Below are positions 13,426 through 28,400 of a stretch of 64,000 nucleotides of DNA, piece after piece. The notes below the pieces were generated by a model that searched no databases, was not told the origin of the DNA, and saw only the letters and a list, made by a program, of their open reading frames with translations. The first letter of the stretch is position 1. Each line of letters starts with the position of its first letter. This DNA comes from Sipunculus nudus (lineage: Eukaryota; Annelida; Sipuncula; Golfingiida; Sipunculidae), in contig CM049312.1 in assembly GCA_026874595.1 (NCBI GenBank), forward strand, positions 53,075,429 to 53,139,428. Direction: 5' to 3'. A program made the translations under genes and the position numbers.

Positions 13426-16400
13426 TTTTATTTAAATTCTGTATCACATATTTTATGTTTTCAAGGACTCATGGGTCTCAACTTTGAGAAGGAAGGAATA
13501 CCAAGTGAGCAAGCGTACATAGATGAATACACGAAAAGAATGGGTGGGGCACAGATTCACAACTGGGACTTTTATATGAGTTTTATATTCTTCCGTCTGG
13601 CAGCAATTCTCCAAGGAGTATACAAGAGGGCCTTGCAAGGTAGGTGATTTTTGTATCCACCAAAACGAAGTTTTGCGGGTACTATGTTTTTGACTGTGTT
13701 ATGCCGCCGCCGCCGCCTCGTTCGTTTCCAGAGAACTCCTCTGAGACTACTGGACGGATTTTTACTTACACAAATTATTGGGTCACATGTGAACTGTTGC
13801 CTAACCAAGTGGCCTTGACCTCTGACATTTCCTCTCTGCCCAGCGTCCGTTTATGGGTCTGTTTCCACACATAAACCCACATATCTTGGGAACCGTTTGA
13901 CCGATCAGGAAAATTTTTTTATACAAATGTAGCCCTTGGAAAGCTTTATAACATACATAAAAAAGGTGGCGCCACCTGCAACCATGTTTGCACAGTGTCC
14001 ATCTGTTCATCTGCCTTGGGTTAAAATCACTCATATCCCTGCAGTCCTTTGACTAATTCACCTAAAATTGGGCGTGCGTATACATTCTAGATAGCTTTCT
14101 TGATTTTATGACAGGTGGCGCCACCTACATTCACATTAACGCTGCAGACATCCAAGCTCATATCTCGGGAACCATTTGACCAATCAGGAAAAAAATTTTA
14201 CACAAATGTAGCCCTTGGATAGCTTTGTAACATACAGTCGCGACTTGATATTCCGACCCTTAACAATCCGAAAACCTTGCAATCCAAAGGTATTTTGTTA
14301 AAAACGAACGGGACCCATAGAAATTAGCCTTGACAAACCGACAGCCTTGGATTCCGACTCCGACATGACATTTCCCGACACAAACAAGGATACCGACGTA
14401 TATTTTCTGACTTGACAATCCGACTGGTATAAGGTCCTTTGATGTCAGTCGTCGGCCTCGTGCACACGGCACTCTGATCAATTAGCCATGAAATCCAGCG
14501 ATGCATATTGTTCTAACCGTACACTAGAGCCAATTATTGATTCAGTTTGGCTCACTAATTAAGTCAGTTTGGATCCGTATGTAGCAGACATGAACTTCTC
14601 CACACGCGGAGGTGGAGAACAAGGTTGGGGACCTTATCAAGGCACTCAACAGCGCTGACCACGTGACCGCGGAGGAATACCTCGCATTGGACAAAATGGA
14701 GCCCATGGAGGCAATGCCAACGGCCGCTGATATTGTGTCAATGGTGAAAAAAGACGGAGGCGACAGTGACAACGAGTCTGAGGGAGAAGAAGATCCTCCT
14801 AAACTAATAACTCCCAGAGACGATTGGGGGAATGGAAACAGGGCTACGGTATATGGAGGAACAGGGCTTCGCTGCAGAGGACGTTGATGCCGACCGCGGA
14901 CTTCTTGGAAAAGTCTGTGAAAACCAAAATAAAAGAACCAGATACCAGACAGATATGCTTACATTCTTTAGACGTGCATGAACTCAGTAGATCAACCGCT
15001 TGTTCATTTATTATATACATTTAGTTAACGTTTGTTCAGAAATATAATCATGGCTCATAATGAAAGAATCTGCACAGGTCTTCCTGATGAGCGTTTATAT
15101 ATAGACATGTATACAAGAAAAAAAAACAGTACTCCATGACGGATGTTTTATTTTTTATTCACATAAATCATAACTATATATATATGTAGTTTATTATAAC
15201 AAAATATTTAATGAATACTAACAAGTCCTCCTCCAAACATTTACATCACATTGTATCTTAACTCTCCGTAATCTTTATTGATTTGACAATCCGACAGCCT
15301 TGCAATCCAACATAAATTAGGGTATTACATTTAGTGTCGGATTATCAAGTCACGACTGTATATAAAAATGGTGGTGCCACCTGCAGCCATTTTTGCATAG
15401 CGTCCATCTGTTTGTCTGCCTTGGGTTAAAATCACTCATATCTCTGCAGTGGTTTGACCAAATCACCTGAAATTCGGCATGCGTATACATCCCGCAAAGC
15501 TTTCTTGATTTAATGACAGGTGGCGCCACCTACATTCAAGTTCATGCTGCAGACATTAATGCTTATATCTCTGGAACAGTTTGACCAATCAGGAAAAAAA
15601 AATTACACAGATGTAGCCCTTGGATATCTTTATAAAGTACACAAAAATGATGGCGCCACCTGCAGCAATTTTTGCACAGCGTCCATCTGTTTGTCTGCCT
15701 TGGGTTAAAATCACTCATATCTCTGCAGTGGTTTGACTTTTCCACCTGAAATTTTGCATGTGTATACATCTTGGATAGTTTCTCAATCAAATTACAGGTG
15801 GCGCCACCTACAATCATGTTTACGTTGCACAGATCCATTCTAATATGTAACACATGTAACTCTATTTCCCCTTGCCACTCAATCAATGCCTCACTTCAAC
15901 CGTCCTACTCTGATTTTGGCGGATACACATAGTCGCTTGTCGACTACCCGTATTCTAGTTGGAATTACATTCATCTGTGAGTATATGTAGGACTAGTTTT
16001 GTATATTTTTAGCTCAGCTGACTTAAAGTCATCTGAGCTACAGAAATCAGTCTTTGTCTGTTCACTGGATATCAGTCTGTCTGTTAAAAGAGCACAAATT
16101 GCAACCAATAGACCTAGAAACTTCTAACTGAAAACCCATGGAGGTCCATAAAAAATCTCTTAGGAAACCTGAAATTAGGTCATGGTGAACTATGCAAACT
16201 ATGGTCCAAAAAAGGTGATTCTGGGAGTCAGTGAGTCTGACAGTGCACAAAATGTAACTGCTGGACCTAGGAGCTTCTTTCTGAACACCTATAGAGGTCC
16301 ATTAAAATCTCTTTGTAAACCTCAAATTGGGTCACTGCATTCTAAATCTTGAGCTATGGGGCTCAAAATTTCCCCCCAGAATAATTTAAAATTTGATACA

Positions 16401-19400
16401 AAAGCTCCAGCATCTTGATAACTAATGCATTGATTGCCATGATTATTTCCATACATATTCATTGAGTGTTTCATCATTTCCTGAAGACTGGTGTGGCTAT
16501 CTGTACTTTTTCTAATTTTCATGCATTTTTAGCTCAGCTGACTTAAAGTCTGTCTGATAACAGAGCACTTTTGGAATCCCTTGGACTTACAAATCCAAAA
16601 TTCGGCAAATTCTCCTATCATACTGAAAATTGGGTCACTAGGGCTTCCTCCATTTGAGATATTAAGAAAAAACGTAAAGTTTTCATTGTTACATAGCAAG
16701 ACTGCTTATTATCAAAACCACTGTTTTTTAGATAAACAAAAAAGTGAGTGTATGCTGTATTAATGAGGATTTTCTCTGTCAGGAGTTTTTATGCCAGACC
16801 ATACCAACAAAAATTTTCCCCTAGTGGGCATATCATTGCCCACCATTTTGGCCTCATTCTGGTGCTATCTAGGTCACACTTCTGGTCCAGTTAAGCATAT
16901 TTTTCATCTGGTGCAACCAGATTGGACGTGTTGAACATGACTCTCGTTTTTATGTCCTCCATTCAGGGTTTAAACAATAGAGTATTGTTTCACAATATTG
17001 TGAGTATTCCTTATATTTTCCTTCCGCCCATGGACCATCCCCGGTATTGTTCAGACTGTAGGTCTGTGATACCCATTTTGGTCTCTCATCCCTCTTCTTA
17101 CAGCTCCCGCTCCCATGCTGTTACTTGTCACAGTCAGTCGAGCCCCTGTTACTTTTTTCAAACTTAGTCTGTTGACAAGTGGGCTATGTTTCAGGCTTGG
17201 ACCAACACCTGTCACAATTAGGGCCATTCTCCTAGTTCTCCCGTTCATTCTTGGGTGAACCTTTTGGGTGGGGGGGGGGGGTATCTTACTCTGGTCACCG
17301 CGACCCTGCGTTTTGCGGTCATCTTCTGTTATTCCATCTTTTGTTTCCACATGTCAACAAACCCCCTGTTGTTCAATTCACCTGTCTACCCCTAAGTCAT
17401 TATTGGCACTAGCTCGCACATGCCAGACTGCGGGTGACTCAAGGCATCCTAGCAAGTCTACCGCCTTATCCTTGATCATTATATTATCTACTCTTTGTTA
17501 CTCCTTGTTGACGGACCTAGACTATTGTCTACATCCATTCATGTTACTTCTCTTCCAGATGATTCACAGCAGCTGCCAGTCTTTTCTCCCCAGCGTCTTC
17601 TGCCGGGTCTGACTGCGGATCTCACGGATCCTCTGGCTCCCTGATGGTTTTCTTTCAAGCTGTTTCTGTGCATGCTGTTCCAGTGTCAGTGCCAGCTTCT
17701 TTTTCAGTTGCAATGCAATTTCAGCCTCGGGTTCAGTCTGATGACGGTTCCAGTTTCCAGTTGATTCACAGGAGCCACCAGTCCTGTCTTCCCAGCACCC
17801 TCTGCCTGGTATGTCTGTGCCTCCAGCTCTCTTGGATCCTTTGGCTCCCTGCCTGTTTCCTTTCCAGGCTGTTCCTGTCTGAGCTGTTCCAGTGTCGGTG
17901 CCTGCTTCCTTTTCAGTTGCAGCACCATTTCAGCCTCTGGTTCGGTCTGCTGACTGTTACTGTTCCCGGTCCCACAGGCATTTCCAGTGGTTCCTGTGTC
18001 TACATCATGCCTGACTGGCAGCCTGCTCCTGTGTTCCGGGATTCTTTCCCTGCTGCTGTCTCTGACCAGTGGTAGGTGGTCTCACATCAGCGCCAGGTGT
18101 GTAGGACTGAAGTCCTACCCAACTGTGGCGCAGACCATCCAGGAGTCTTGTATTGACGGGCCTTCCTTTCAGCGGCTCCAGCCTCACACTGCCTCTTCTG
18201 CATCGTCAGGTTTTCTTAAACCCTGCCTCACTCTGGACACTGCTTCCGGTCTGCCGGTTTGTATGGAGTTCACGGCCTAAACTGTCCATCTTTTATGGGA
18301 TCTTCACGTCGCAGTCACTAGGGCCATATATAGTCTATGGGGGCTGCTGTGCCACCTGGCTCCAGCATGGCTTGCCCTTTAGGAACCTTATAGTCCACTT
18401 AAGACTACTGTGTGACCAGTGACAATTGGCTGGTGCTCCGTTAGCTGAGGTTCCTTCTGCTCAAGTGACGGCAGAGTCTGAATTACATCACCCTTCGCTG
18501 ATGGCAGTGCCATATATTACACTTTGGCGCATGTCTCCGCCACTCAGCTGGCTGACATTGAGAGTCTTTGCCAATCGGCTGCTTATCTTCTTAATGCCGC
18601 CAGGCAGTTACCAGCCTCCTGTCTGTCTGTCTCTCCGGATCCTTCCGATAAATGCTATCTGGCAAGCGTCCACACATGACTGCGCAGCACTGCAACACTT
18701 TCTATGGCATATAGTTGAGAACTGTATTTTGCACCACCATTCCCACTGCTTACATTCCTTATGCTCCTTAAAACCAGAGCTCACAGGTCCAGGCTTGTCA
18801 GAGCTGTTTACACATTCTATTGCAAAGCTCAGCCTAGCTTTAGTCCAGGACCTCTCTGCACCCTTCTGGAGCTCTCGCTGTTTCATCCAGGTGGTCGCTT
18901 ATTTCATATCTTCAGTTTGCGGGTCCAACGTCTATCAGTTCCGCCTTCTGCCATTTGGGATCAGTGTGGCACCGTGGGTATTTACCATGAGTGTCCATAC
19001 TGTTACTGCCCATCTCTGTTCAACAAGCATATCAGTACTACCGTATCTGGATGATTGGCTTATACATACGGCAGATTCTTCTCACTAATACTACACAGGG
19101 CACAGGTTCTTTCCTTACTTTAGAATCGCACACTGGTCTGCATGCTTATTCGACCGACAACACCACTGTGGTGGCCTATATAAACAAGCAGGGCGGTATC
19201 CAGTCTCCCTCCTTCAGGAGACCTACTATTTGTTGGACCTCTGTGTCACGCTTTGATCAACACTCAGAGCCTGTCACGTTCCTGGCATTTCGAACGGTCT
19301 TGCTGATGCGCTGTCCCGTCTCTGCGTTTCCATTACTCTGCCGATCATTCTTCCACTGGCCATGCTTTAGGAGGTTTTCCATTACCTGGGGACATGAGAG

Positions 19401-22400
19401 AACGATCTATTTGATTTGCCGTCCCTGCCAGCCCTTGATCTGTCCATGAGGCGGCTACGTCACCCTCGCATCCTTCTCCAGGACCCTCCCGCATCCATCT
19501 GGTCTCACCGGTTCCTCAATGCATTTCCGGCCCCTAGTCTGATTCTGCAGGTCCTCTGGCATGTCTCTTGAACAGCTCAGACTGATCTACTCATCTTTCT
19601 TCTGTTTCAGACAGTGGCTCCCTGGTTTCCCAGGTGCCACTTGTTCTGTCATGTCCAGCAGTTCTTCTTCCACTCACGATTGCTCTGCTGTTGTCACATC
19701 TTTTACGTTGTCCCTCTCGGTCGTACCCTCTCTGTGCATGCTTACTATCATCCGAGGCCTCAAAGAACAAGGCTTTTTCAGCCCGGATGCTGAACTTGCA
19801 TCAGCTCCCAGTTGATGTAATTCAACCAGGTCTCTATATTCACTCCGTCCATCCCAGAAATCTTTGATTTCTTGGTCTATTTGATTAGTGACAAACAATT
19901 GACGTATCCCTTACTCTGCTGTTATCGTGCTGCGCTGTTATCCATATTACGTCCTCTTTGTCACTATCGTGTTCTCCAAAATCCGCTCATGACTGAATTT
20001 CTGAAGGGAGTTCCTCTCTGCCCAGCTCATCTCATTCATCTGTTGCGCAATACAGTTTTTCTCCTGGCTCTTGTGTCTGCAGACTGTCAGGGAGAGCATC
20101 ATGCTCTTATGGCCAATTCCAATTTCAATCCAATTGCGTCCAATGGTTTGTCCACGATTTTTAATGAACCTGTGAGCTAATGCGATGGTGTGGCGTCGTC
20201 CGGCGTCCGTCAGCCGTCGGCTGTGGTCCGTCGTCTGTACGTTAACCCATACTATCTTGAAAACGGCAAGAGGTAGCATCACGAAATTTTATGTAAAAAA
20301 TTAGTCATCCAAAAAACTATATCAGATTTTGTTTATTTTTTTTCTAATTGCATTTTCTTAGATTTTATAGGGGAAAAGCTAAAAAAACTTAAAAAATCTT
20401 CTTCTCTGAAACTGTCCAGCCAAATTGTCCAATATTTCACAGAAATGATCCCTGGAACAATCTATCTCAAGTTTGTGCGAATGGTTACAGTTCGGAGATT
20501 TTTGGCTGAGTTACAGGAGGTTGAACTTTGTTAACTGTGCAAAAAAGCATATTAAAATTTAAATCTCAGAAACGGCTGGAGCTATCATCACCAAATTTTA
20601 TGCCAATGTTGGTCACATGAGTCATATCTGAAATTGAGGTATTGGTGGCACCACCTGCATCGGCCTTTTTGTACGGGGTCATCAGTGCCCGTATCACACT
20701 GACAGCTACAAATAACTTCTTCTCTGAAACGAAATGGCCAAATTGGTTAATATCGCACAGAAATGATCCTAGGGTAGTGCTATCTGAAGTTTGTTCAAAT
20801 GGTCTCAGTTCGGTGACTTTTGGCTAAGTTATGGGAAGCTGAATTTAGTCATATGCCATAACAGCCCATTTTAGCTAAGTGGCTACAAAAATCTTCTTCT
20901 CAAAAACCACTGGGCCAAATTCTTAAATCTCACACATTAATTATCCTTAGATGTTGATAATTTAAGTTTGTTCAAATGGGTTTGATTCAATGAATTTTGG
21001 CTGAGTTATGGGAAGCTGAACTTTGCAATTTTGTTGTATTTTCCCATATGAGTTATAAACCTACAAAACGTTTTTCGACTGATGATGATACTGAGGCCAG
21101 TTTGTTTAATATTTTTCAAGAATAATTCCCTGAACCATTCTTATAATAATTGTCTTTTATGGTTCCAAAACATGAATTTGGCTGAATTATAAAGATTGAA
21201 TTGAGTCATTTTACCAAATATGTTAGCTGTGTGAAGCAGATACATCTAGCCTAGCACCAGTTTATCAGCATCCATTACATAATGCTTCTAGACATTTAGA
21301 TTTCAGGTTATCTATGGAAAATATTGACAAGAATGTTTTTAAAAGCAATTAAAAAATGTAGATTTATGATATTACATATCATCTGTACACTAACTCATAA
21401 TTTCTCAGGAATAGCAGGAGCTACCATCCCCAAATGTTATGCAATTATCTGTCACATATCAAATGTTGATGGATTCATCTTATTTTTGCTATCTGCATTT
21501 ACTCAGATTTTACAAGGAAAAAGCTGAAAAAAACTTGTAAAAGTCTTCTTCTTGTAAACAGTCCAGCCAAATTGTCCAAATTTTACAGAAATGATCCCAG
21601 AGGCGAGCCCTCTCAAGTTTGTTCAAATGGTTTGTGTTGGATAAATTTTAGCAGAGTTACATAACAGGCCAAGATTGTGTACGTTTCTTGAATAGGTTGA
21701 GAAACTGCCAACTGTTTCAGATTTTGCAACAGATCAAGAGTTCATTCAGTGCAGCCAAATATAGGTCAACAGTTCAGTCAGTGCAGCCAAGCACAAGGCA
21801 AGTGATCACCTCATGGGCAGCATGTGATCATCTCATGGGTAGCATGTGATCACCTCATGAGTATCATGTGATTACCTCATGGGTGTCATGCCCCTCAGGG
21901 CTGCATATGGAGCCAATCTGTGAGCTTATGCAATTGTGTGGCTACTATTTCAGATTTGGCAAAAGGCAAAAGGTCAGCCTGGATTTATTTATAGCTTTGG
22001 CAGACTGCCAACTGTTTCAGATTATGCAACAGGTCAAGAGTTCACTCAGTGCAGCCAGGTACAGGTAAAAAATTCACTCAGTCTAGCCAGGTGCAGGTCA
22101 AGAGTTCACTCAGTGCAGTAGCCTGAGCCAGTAATTTGTCACAGTACACTCGGGGCAACAGCCTTTCTCACCTAAGCCTGGACAGCCCCGTGCATCAGAC
22201 TCAAGGTAAGTTTGATGTATTGGCCTGATATTCTGACCTGTCTATGTGTTTTCATGGCTTTCTCGTTCACAAGACAGGTGTCGCCATCTACAATGACTTT
22301 TGCAAAGTGTATTTGCCTGCTTAATTCTACTGAAGAATTTGATATATTAGCCTGAAATTGGGCATATGTGTACATGTCAAATAGCTTTGTTGTATACAAG

Positions 22401-25400
22401 ACTGGTGGTGCCACCTACAATAATTTTTGTGTTGTGTGCACCCATGCCAGAATTTCAGCAGTGATGTTTGTGTATTGTTTCTTGTTCAAAATGTTTAGTA
22501 CTTGCATTGTTCATATATATGAAAAGTAGTGGTTCAGCACTGAAGCGTTATACCTGGTGTATATCCATATGCACAGGTTCGCATTAGGCTTGTAGGCCTT
22601 GTTTAAAGTAAGTAGCATACATAAAAATTAATACCGTAATTTTGTCCAGCTTTGGCCATGGCATGTTTTTTCCCTGTATGCAATGTTGATATAATTTTCA
22701 CAGCATGTATACATAAGGATCAATGTTTTAAAATCTAAAATTTCAAAGAAATTGATTGAAAAGAGTAGCTTTTATTACTGGTTTTAGACACCATGTCAAG
22801 TATTGATTACATCAGGCCAACTCAGTTTAACAATGGTGTGTAGTGAGTGATGGGGCCCTTACCTATGTAAGGTATTCACTCCACACTTCAGGCAGCTGAG
22901 CTTAGCTTGGCTCCCTCTTGGTCCAGCTAAGCTTTGCTTCCCAACTGCAACCCCCACCCCTTGTCCCACAGACAGGATGCTTTAGCTAGATGAATATTTA
23001 CTATTTCCTATTTAATTCAGTCTTATTCTTTACTTTTGCTACATTATGGATTGTGTATTGTATCACAAGGGGTTAATATGATTAAATTACACATTAAAAT
23101 TCATCCAAAAAGTGATATATTGCTATAAAAGAGTGGAGTATTCCATTAATATTTCTTGCCATGCATACCACTAGTACACTCAATCAAGAATTTAGGCAAA
23201 CTTCCCTGAAATTTTATCTTTAGCTCATTTGGCCATATCTTGAAACTGTATTTAGAATTATTAATTACATTTACAAATTTATTTTTATCAGATATACCCT
23301 TTGGTATAACACTTTTTCTCCCTTATTGCATGATAAAAAGGTTTCAGGCCACAATTTTCATATATTACAGAGAACAATATATATACATTTGATTTAGTTT
23401 ATGCTCATTTGAAAATGTACAATTCTAATTTTTTTACAGCATTTTATTTCAGTTAATGAATTAATGTGTATTAATATACAACAGCTTTTCTCCACTTTCT
23501 TCCTTATTCTATAGTTTATAGGGTTTTATATATCCCCAGTTGGTATTTTAAACATATTACTTTCACATATTTGAAATACAGATAGTTTTACAAAATTTGA
23601 TCATGAGAGGCTCCTACATCTTTGATGTAGTCCATAAAAGTGCACATGTAGTATTTGTCTTGCATTCATATATATATATATAGTATTTGATAAGCACCAA
23701 ATAGCAAGGCCATTTCCTTTTAGTTTTTCAAATACATATGTAAAAAATAGAAATAAGTACATTTTCAAAATGCTAGAATTTTACAAAGTTCAGCTGAATG
23801 CCGTGACCCATGGTCCCCTTGTTTTTCTCTTTCTGAGCCTTTAAAATTCAACAGTCTGGATGATAACAGTGCACAAACCATAACCATTAGACCTAGAAAC
23901 TTTTAATTGTACATAAAGGGAAGTCCCAGGCAAAACTCTTCAGAAACTTGAAATTAGATAATGGTGACCAACCTTCTGCGAAACATGATTTTGAGTACCC
24001 AGAGAGTCAGATGGGGCACAGCTTGTATCCATGTGGCCTACAATCGTCTAATTTGACCTTCAGGGAGGTCCGGGGTAAATGTCCATGGAAATATGATATT
24101 AAGTCACTTTGACATATTCTGCAAGCTATAGGAAATCTGAAAGTCAGGTGGGCTCAAATTGTATCTGTAAGGCCTACAATCTTCTAATGTATAATCCAGG
24201 GAAGTTGTGGTTAAATTTACTTGGACCAGGAAATTAGGTCATGATGATCTATATTCTCTAAGTGACTGGCCAGAAATGTGATTTTGAACAACCAGACAGT
24301 CAGACAGGACACAAATTGTAACTGTTAACCCTAGAATCTGATAACATTACATCCAAGGAAGTTCTTGCCAAATCTCCTTTAAAACCTGAAAGTTGGTCAT
24401 GTTGACCTATATTCTGCAAGCAACTGGACAAAAATATGTTTATGAACACCTAGACATGGCACAAACTTTACTGTTGGACCTCGAACTTTCTAATATGACA
24501 TCCTGAGAGGTCCTTGGCAAGTCTCCTTTGAATCCTGAAATAAGGTCACTGTGACCTATATTCTCATAAGCTATGAGCAGGAAACCTAATTTGTGCACCC
24601 AGAAAGTCAGACAGGTCTCAACTATTGGCTCTAGAAATGTCTTTCTTAATATAAAGTGAGGTCATTGTAATGTCTCCTTTGACATCCAAAATAAGGTCAC
24701 TGGGACCTGTATTCTGTGAGCTGTGTGAAACAACGTGATTTGAGTACCCTATATGTAAGCATAACTTGGGAGTTCCTAGTAAACTCTGCTTGCTGTTACC
24801 TTTTTATAAAGCCTATTGGCGAAAAAAAAACATTAAGTAGAGCACACTGGCAGTCATTTTACCAATTGATCAATATAGTACCCTATATGTAAGCATAACT
24901 TGGGAGTTCCTAGTAAACTCTGCTTGCTGTTACCTTTTTATAAAGCCTATTGGCGAAAAAAAAACATTAAGTAGAGCACACTGGCAGTCATTTTACCAAT
25001 TGATCAATATTCTTTAACAAATTTTTTTTTTACCAAATCATAATATCAATAATTAAATACATGCATCACCTGTATACATGTCAAATTCAGCTAAGCATCA
25101 TAACCCAAAATTTTGCAGACACTATGTTTTCATGCATGTTATGCCACTGCAGCTGCATTCATTTCCACAAAACTCCAATGAGACCCTTGGACCAATCTTT
25201 CTGAAATCCTGGCATAGTTATTTGCTCACCTATGTAGTTGTACATAACAAAGACTGGTGGCGGTGCCTGCAATATTATTTGTGCAGTATAAATCTGGGTG
25301 TCCTTGAGATAACAACCCATATCTCAGGAGTGGTTCAATGTATTGAGCTGAAATTTTTCATGTCCATAAATGTTGGATCTCTCCATTACTCGAGACTGAT

Positions 25401-28400
25401 GGTGCAATGTGCACCATTATTTTTGTGTGGTGTCTATCCGTATGTTTGCTTTTGGTGAAAATTGCTAATATCTCAGGAATGGTTCAGTGTATTTGTCTGA
25501 AATTTGGCATGTCAATCTATCTTGGAGAGTAAATGCTTAGACCAGACAGTTTGTGCCTTTTTCATAAAATGAATTAATTCCCTTTTCTCAGGAGTTATTT
25601 GCTGAATTCGCCTGAAATTGTGCAGGTATATAGATCTTTGATACCTCCATTTATGTACTAAAGACTGGTAGTGCAATCTGCATCTGTGTGTTTGCTTTGG
25701 GTGGAAATTGCTCATAATATCTAAAGAGTGGTTCAATTTATTGGTCTGAAATTTAGCATGTCCATCCATCTCGGAGAGTTTTCTTATAGACCAGACAGGT
25801 GGTGCCACCTACCTTCCATTTTCATAGAATACATTGATGCCATATCCTTAGGAGTGGTTTGCAGTATTGGCCTGAAATGTGCATGTCCATAGATCTTGGA
25901 TACCACCATCTGACATTCAAGACTGGTTACCCAATCTGCAATTCTTTTCCACATGGCGTCCTTCCATCCATTTACTTTGGGTAAAAATTTCTCATATTTC
26001 AGGAGTAGACAGATGTATCAGCCTGAAATTTTGCATGTTTATCTGTCTTGGATAGCTTTGGTTTAGACGAGACAGGTGGCTCCACCTGCTATTGTTTTTA
26101 TAGGATACATTGATGCACTTTTCAATCGTAGTGGATTGGTGTCTTGGCCTAAAAATATGTGTGTATCCATCTGTGTGTATCCATGGTGTATCCATCTGTA
26201 GATCTGTTTATGGTGAAAATTGCACATAAATGAGGAGTGATGCCACAAACTTGGAGTTAAGTCATGTCAGGAACATTCAATGCCTACATTAATCATGCCT
26301 CTGTGATTTGGCAGATACATGTAGTCGACTGCCCATATTCAAGTTTATAATCAAATTTGATACACATTGTTTCAACAAAGTTTTAAGGACAAGTAAAAAA
26401 CATTAGGTGACATTGACCCTGACCAATTAAAGCCTGTAAAATGTAAGCCTGTGTATGCCTCAGAGGATGTTGGCCTATTTTAAAGGGGCCTGGAATGCCG
26501 AGTCAAGGGATACTGTGGCATCTCCTGGTGCCAGAAATTCTAATATGACTGGTATTTAAATAATGGCATGCAAATAGTCATTAATTACCTTAATTTTCTG
26601 TGTCATCGCTTAAACATTTCATCAGTGTATGTTGCTCATTCTGTGGATTCTGTGGTTATCTTCAAATAATAAGAGTTATAATCTGCAATATTCACAAAAG
26701 GCAAATGATAGCTTTAAAATTTCTTTCATGTGTAAGACACCCAGGGGAACAGTGTTTGCAGCGTGTTTATTGATATTGCAAGTATACCAATATTAGTGGA
26801 TATTGGGTTTAAAGTCAACAGGCAAGAAATTGTTATTATAAAGAGTAACAGATGCTTAATTTTACCTGTAATTCAGTGATTGATGTTGTGAATAAATCTG
26901 AAAATTAAAAAAAAATAATAAATTCCCATTTTTTCTTTTGTTCTTTCTTGTTAATTTTTGCATGTATATTAATATCCTTGGAAAATGCTGTCTTTGTACC
27001 ACCCATGAAGGTATAATCCATATAGTAATATACTTGTATTACTTTTATAGTAAGATCATGAAAATGTAACCCTTGCAATTTAGGTGGCCATTTGATCAAG
27101 TGACCAAGGGAAGAAAGTGGAAATCATTTACCTGTTTAACAAGTCTGAATTCTGAGCTATAACTAGAGTTTTTATTTATTCTTAATGATATATTAAACTT
27201 TGAAATATGTATGATTGATTATTTGAATATTTACCAATATTTTCCCATATGAAGTGTAAGTTGACCATCTGTGTCATAGCTGTAAAAATGTCACCATTAA
27301 TCTTTATTTGCCTACTGAAATGGCCATATTGGGCATATTAGTGGCTGCCAGGGTAGCTGTGCACACTGGAGATGTATTAACAAATTAATGCAGAAAACCC
27401 ACTGTAAATAATCCAGTGCCCAGCAGAGATATTGAGGTACATGTGTATATGCATGAAAAATCACTCATAGGGTTTTGTAACTGCAGTGTTTCCATGTGTT
27501 CATCAGTATATATGTGTGAAAATCACCACAGGAGCCATTTTCCCGCATAGGGTCTGCATGAACACAGAGATGGGGATAAAATGACATAAATTCACCTTCT
27601 GGATCCACTGTTCAAATTTATACATCTGCCAGTTCATGCATATTCGCATATACTGTGGTTGCCTTTATATCGGCGGGGCTGAATTTTCGCAGTTTTTATA
27701 TTTTTAAAAGTTTCACGGGGTTCCTTTTTCGCGCTCTAGCAGTGTATTTCATTATCAAAAATAATTTCATTAACCAGTGATTTCACTATTATCTAGGTCT
27801 ACTATTTCTCTGTCCGAATCTCGCATGTTTGAACATTCACAGACCGCTGAGCCGACGCCTACTGGAAGCATTGACCCTGCTGTCTGTAATTAGTTCAGGT
27901 ATGTTTTTAAGGTATGTCGAGAAACCAACCTGTACCGTTAAATCTCCACTTAAAACCGCGGTTTAATCAAGAAATTCAAAATCTTGAAATCGGGTTGATT
28001 TCCTGAAAGCACTGTGCGGTTTATACTAGAAGGGTTTCCTGAATATCTTCCTGACAGACATCGTTTTTGGGCCGGCGAGTGGGCGATAATATCGCAACTT
28101 TCGAAGGCCGTTCTTAGCAGCAGTCTCGCATGCATGGCAGCCGTGTGTAAATGTGTTATTTACGATTATTTGTTATTTATAGATTAAATATTGCTGATTA
28201 GTTTTCGTGTGATATATAACTTGTTATAAAATCTTGGTAATTGTCACCAAATAATATGTTTACAACAACCCTGCTGTAATATACAGCGGCCCACTTCGTT
28301 GGGCATGGTCAAGCAAAATTGAAATAAAAGCCTACTTTAAACCCATTTGCGGCATTATTTAGCAATGATTATTTGTTTCAAACGTAAAATGAATAAAAGG

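Larger units (their letters stand above)
8831..13465. other. Introns b-g: overview
   Basis: 8831-9120, 9237-9775 and 11458-12477 hold no recognised element, apart from a TTTTTAGCTCAGCTGACT word at 11617, the hallmark of a dispersed family also seen at 16008 and 16529. 12690-13225 is rich in GTTG/CAAC and GACTAGT words and may be an eroded DNA-transposon copy; no terminal repeat was established. Confidence 0.45.
13648..15958 (+). mobile_element. Helentron-like family B, copy 2, split by a Tigger-like element
   Basis: The 5' end TTTTTGTATCCACCAAAACG starts only about 8-10 bp after the exon g donor. The 3' end has GCGGATACACATAGTCGC, then hairpin TAGTCGCTTGTCGACTA, then CTAG at 15955-15958. The interior holds GGTGGCGCCACC at 13975, 14114, 15519 and 15797. 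The middle is displaced by the TIR element 14235-15358. Non-autonomous; no helicase remnant is visible. Confidence 0.72.

Noticed and set aside
13336-13465. Upstream ATG-containing extension of exon g through the TA repeat
   Set aside because: It translates the microsatellite (YIYIYI). The phase and conserved sequence place the exon start at 13466 after CAAG.
18608-18886. Minus-strand frame opposite the reverse transcriptase remnant
   Set aside because: Shadow of the DIRS-type sequence; the plus strand carries the recognisable motifs.
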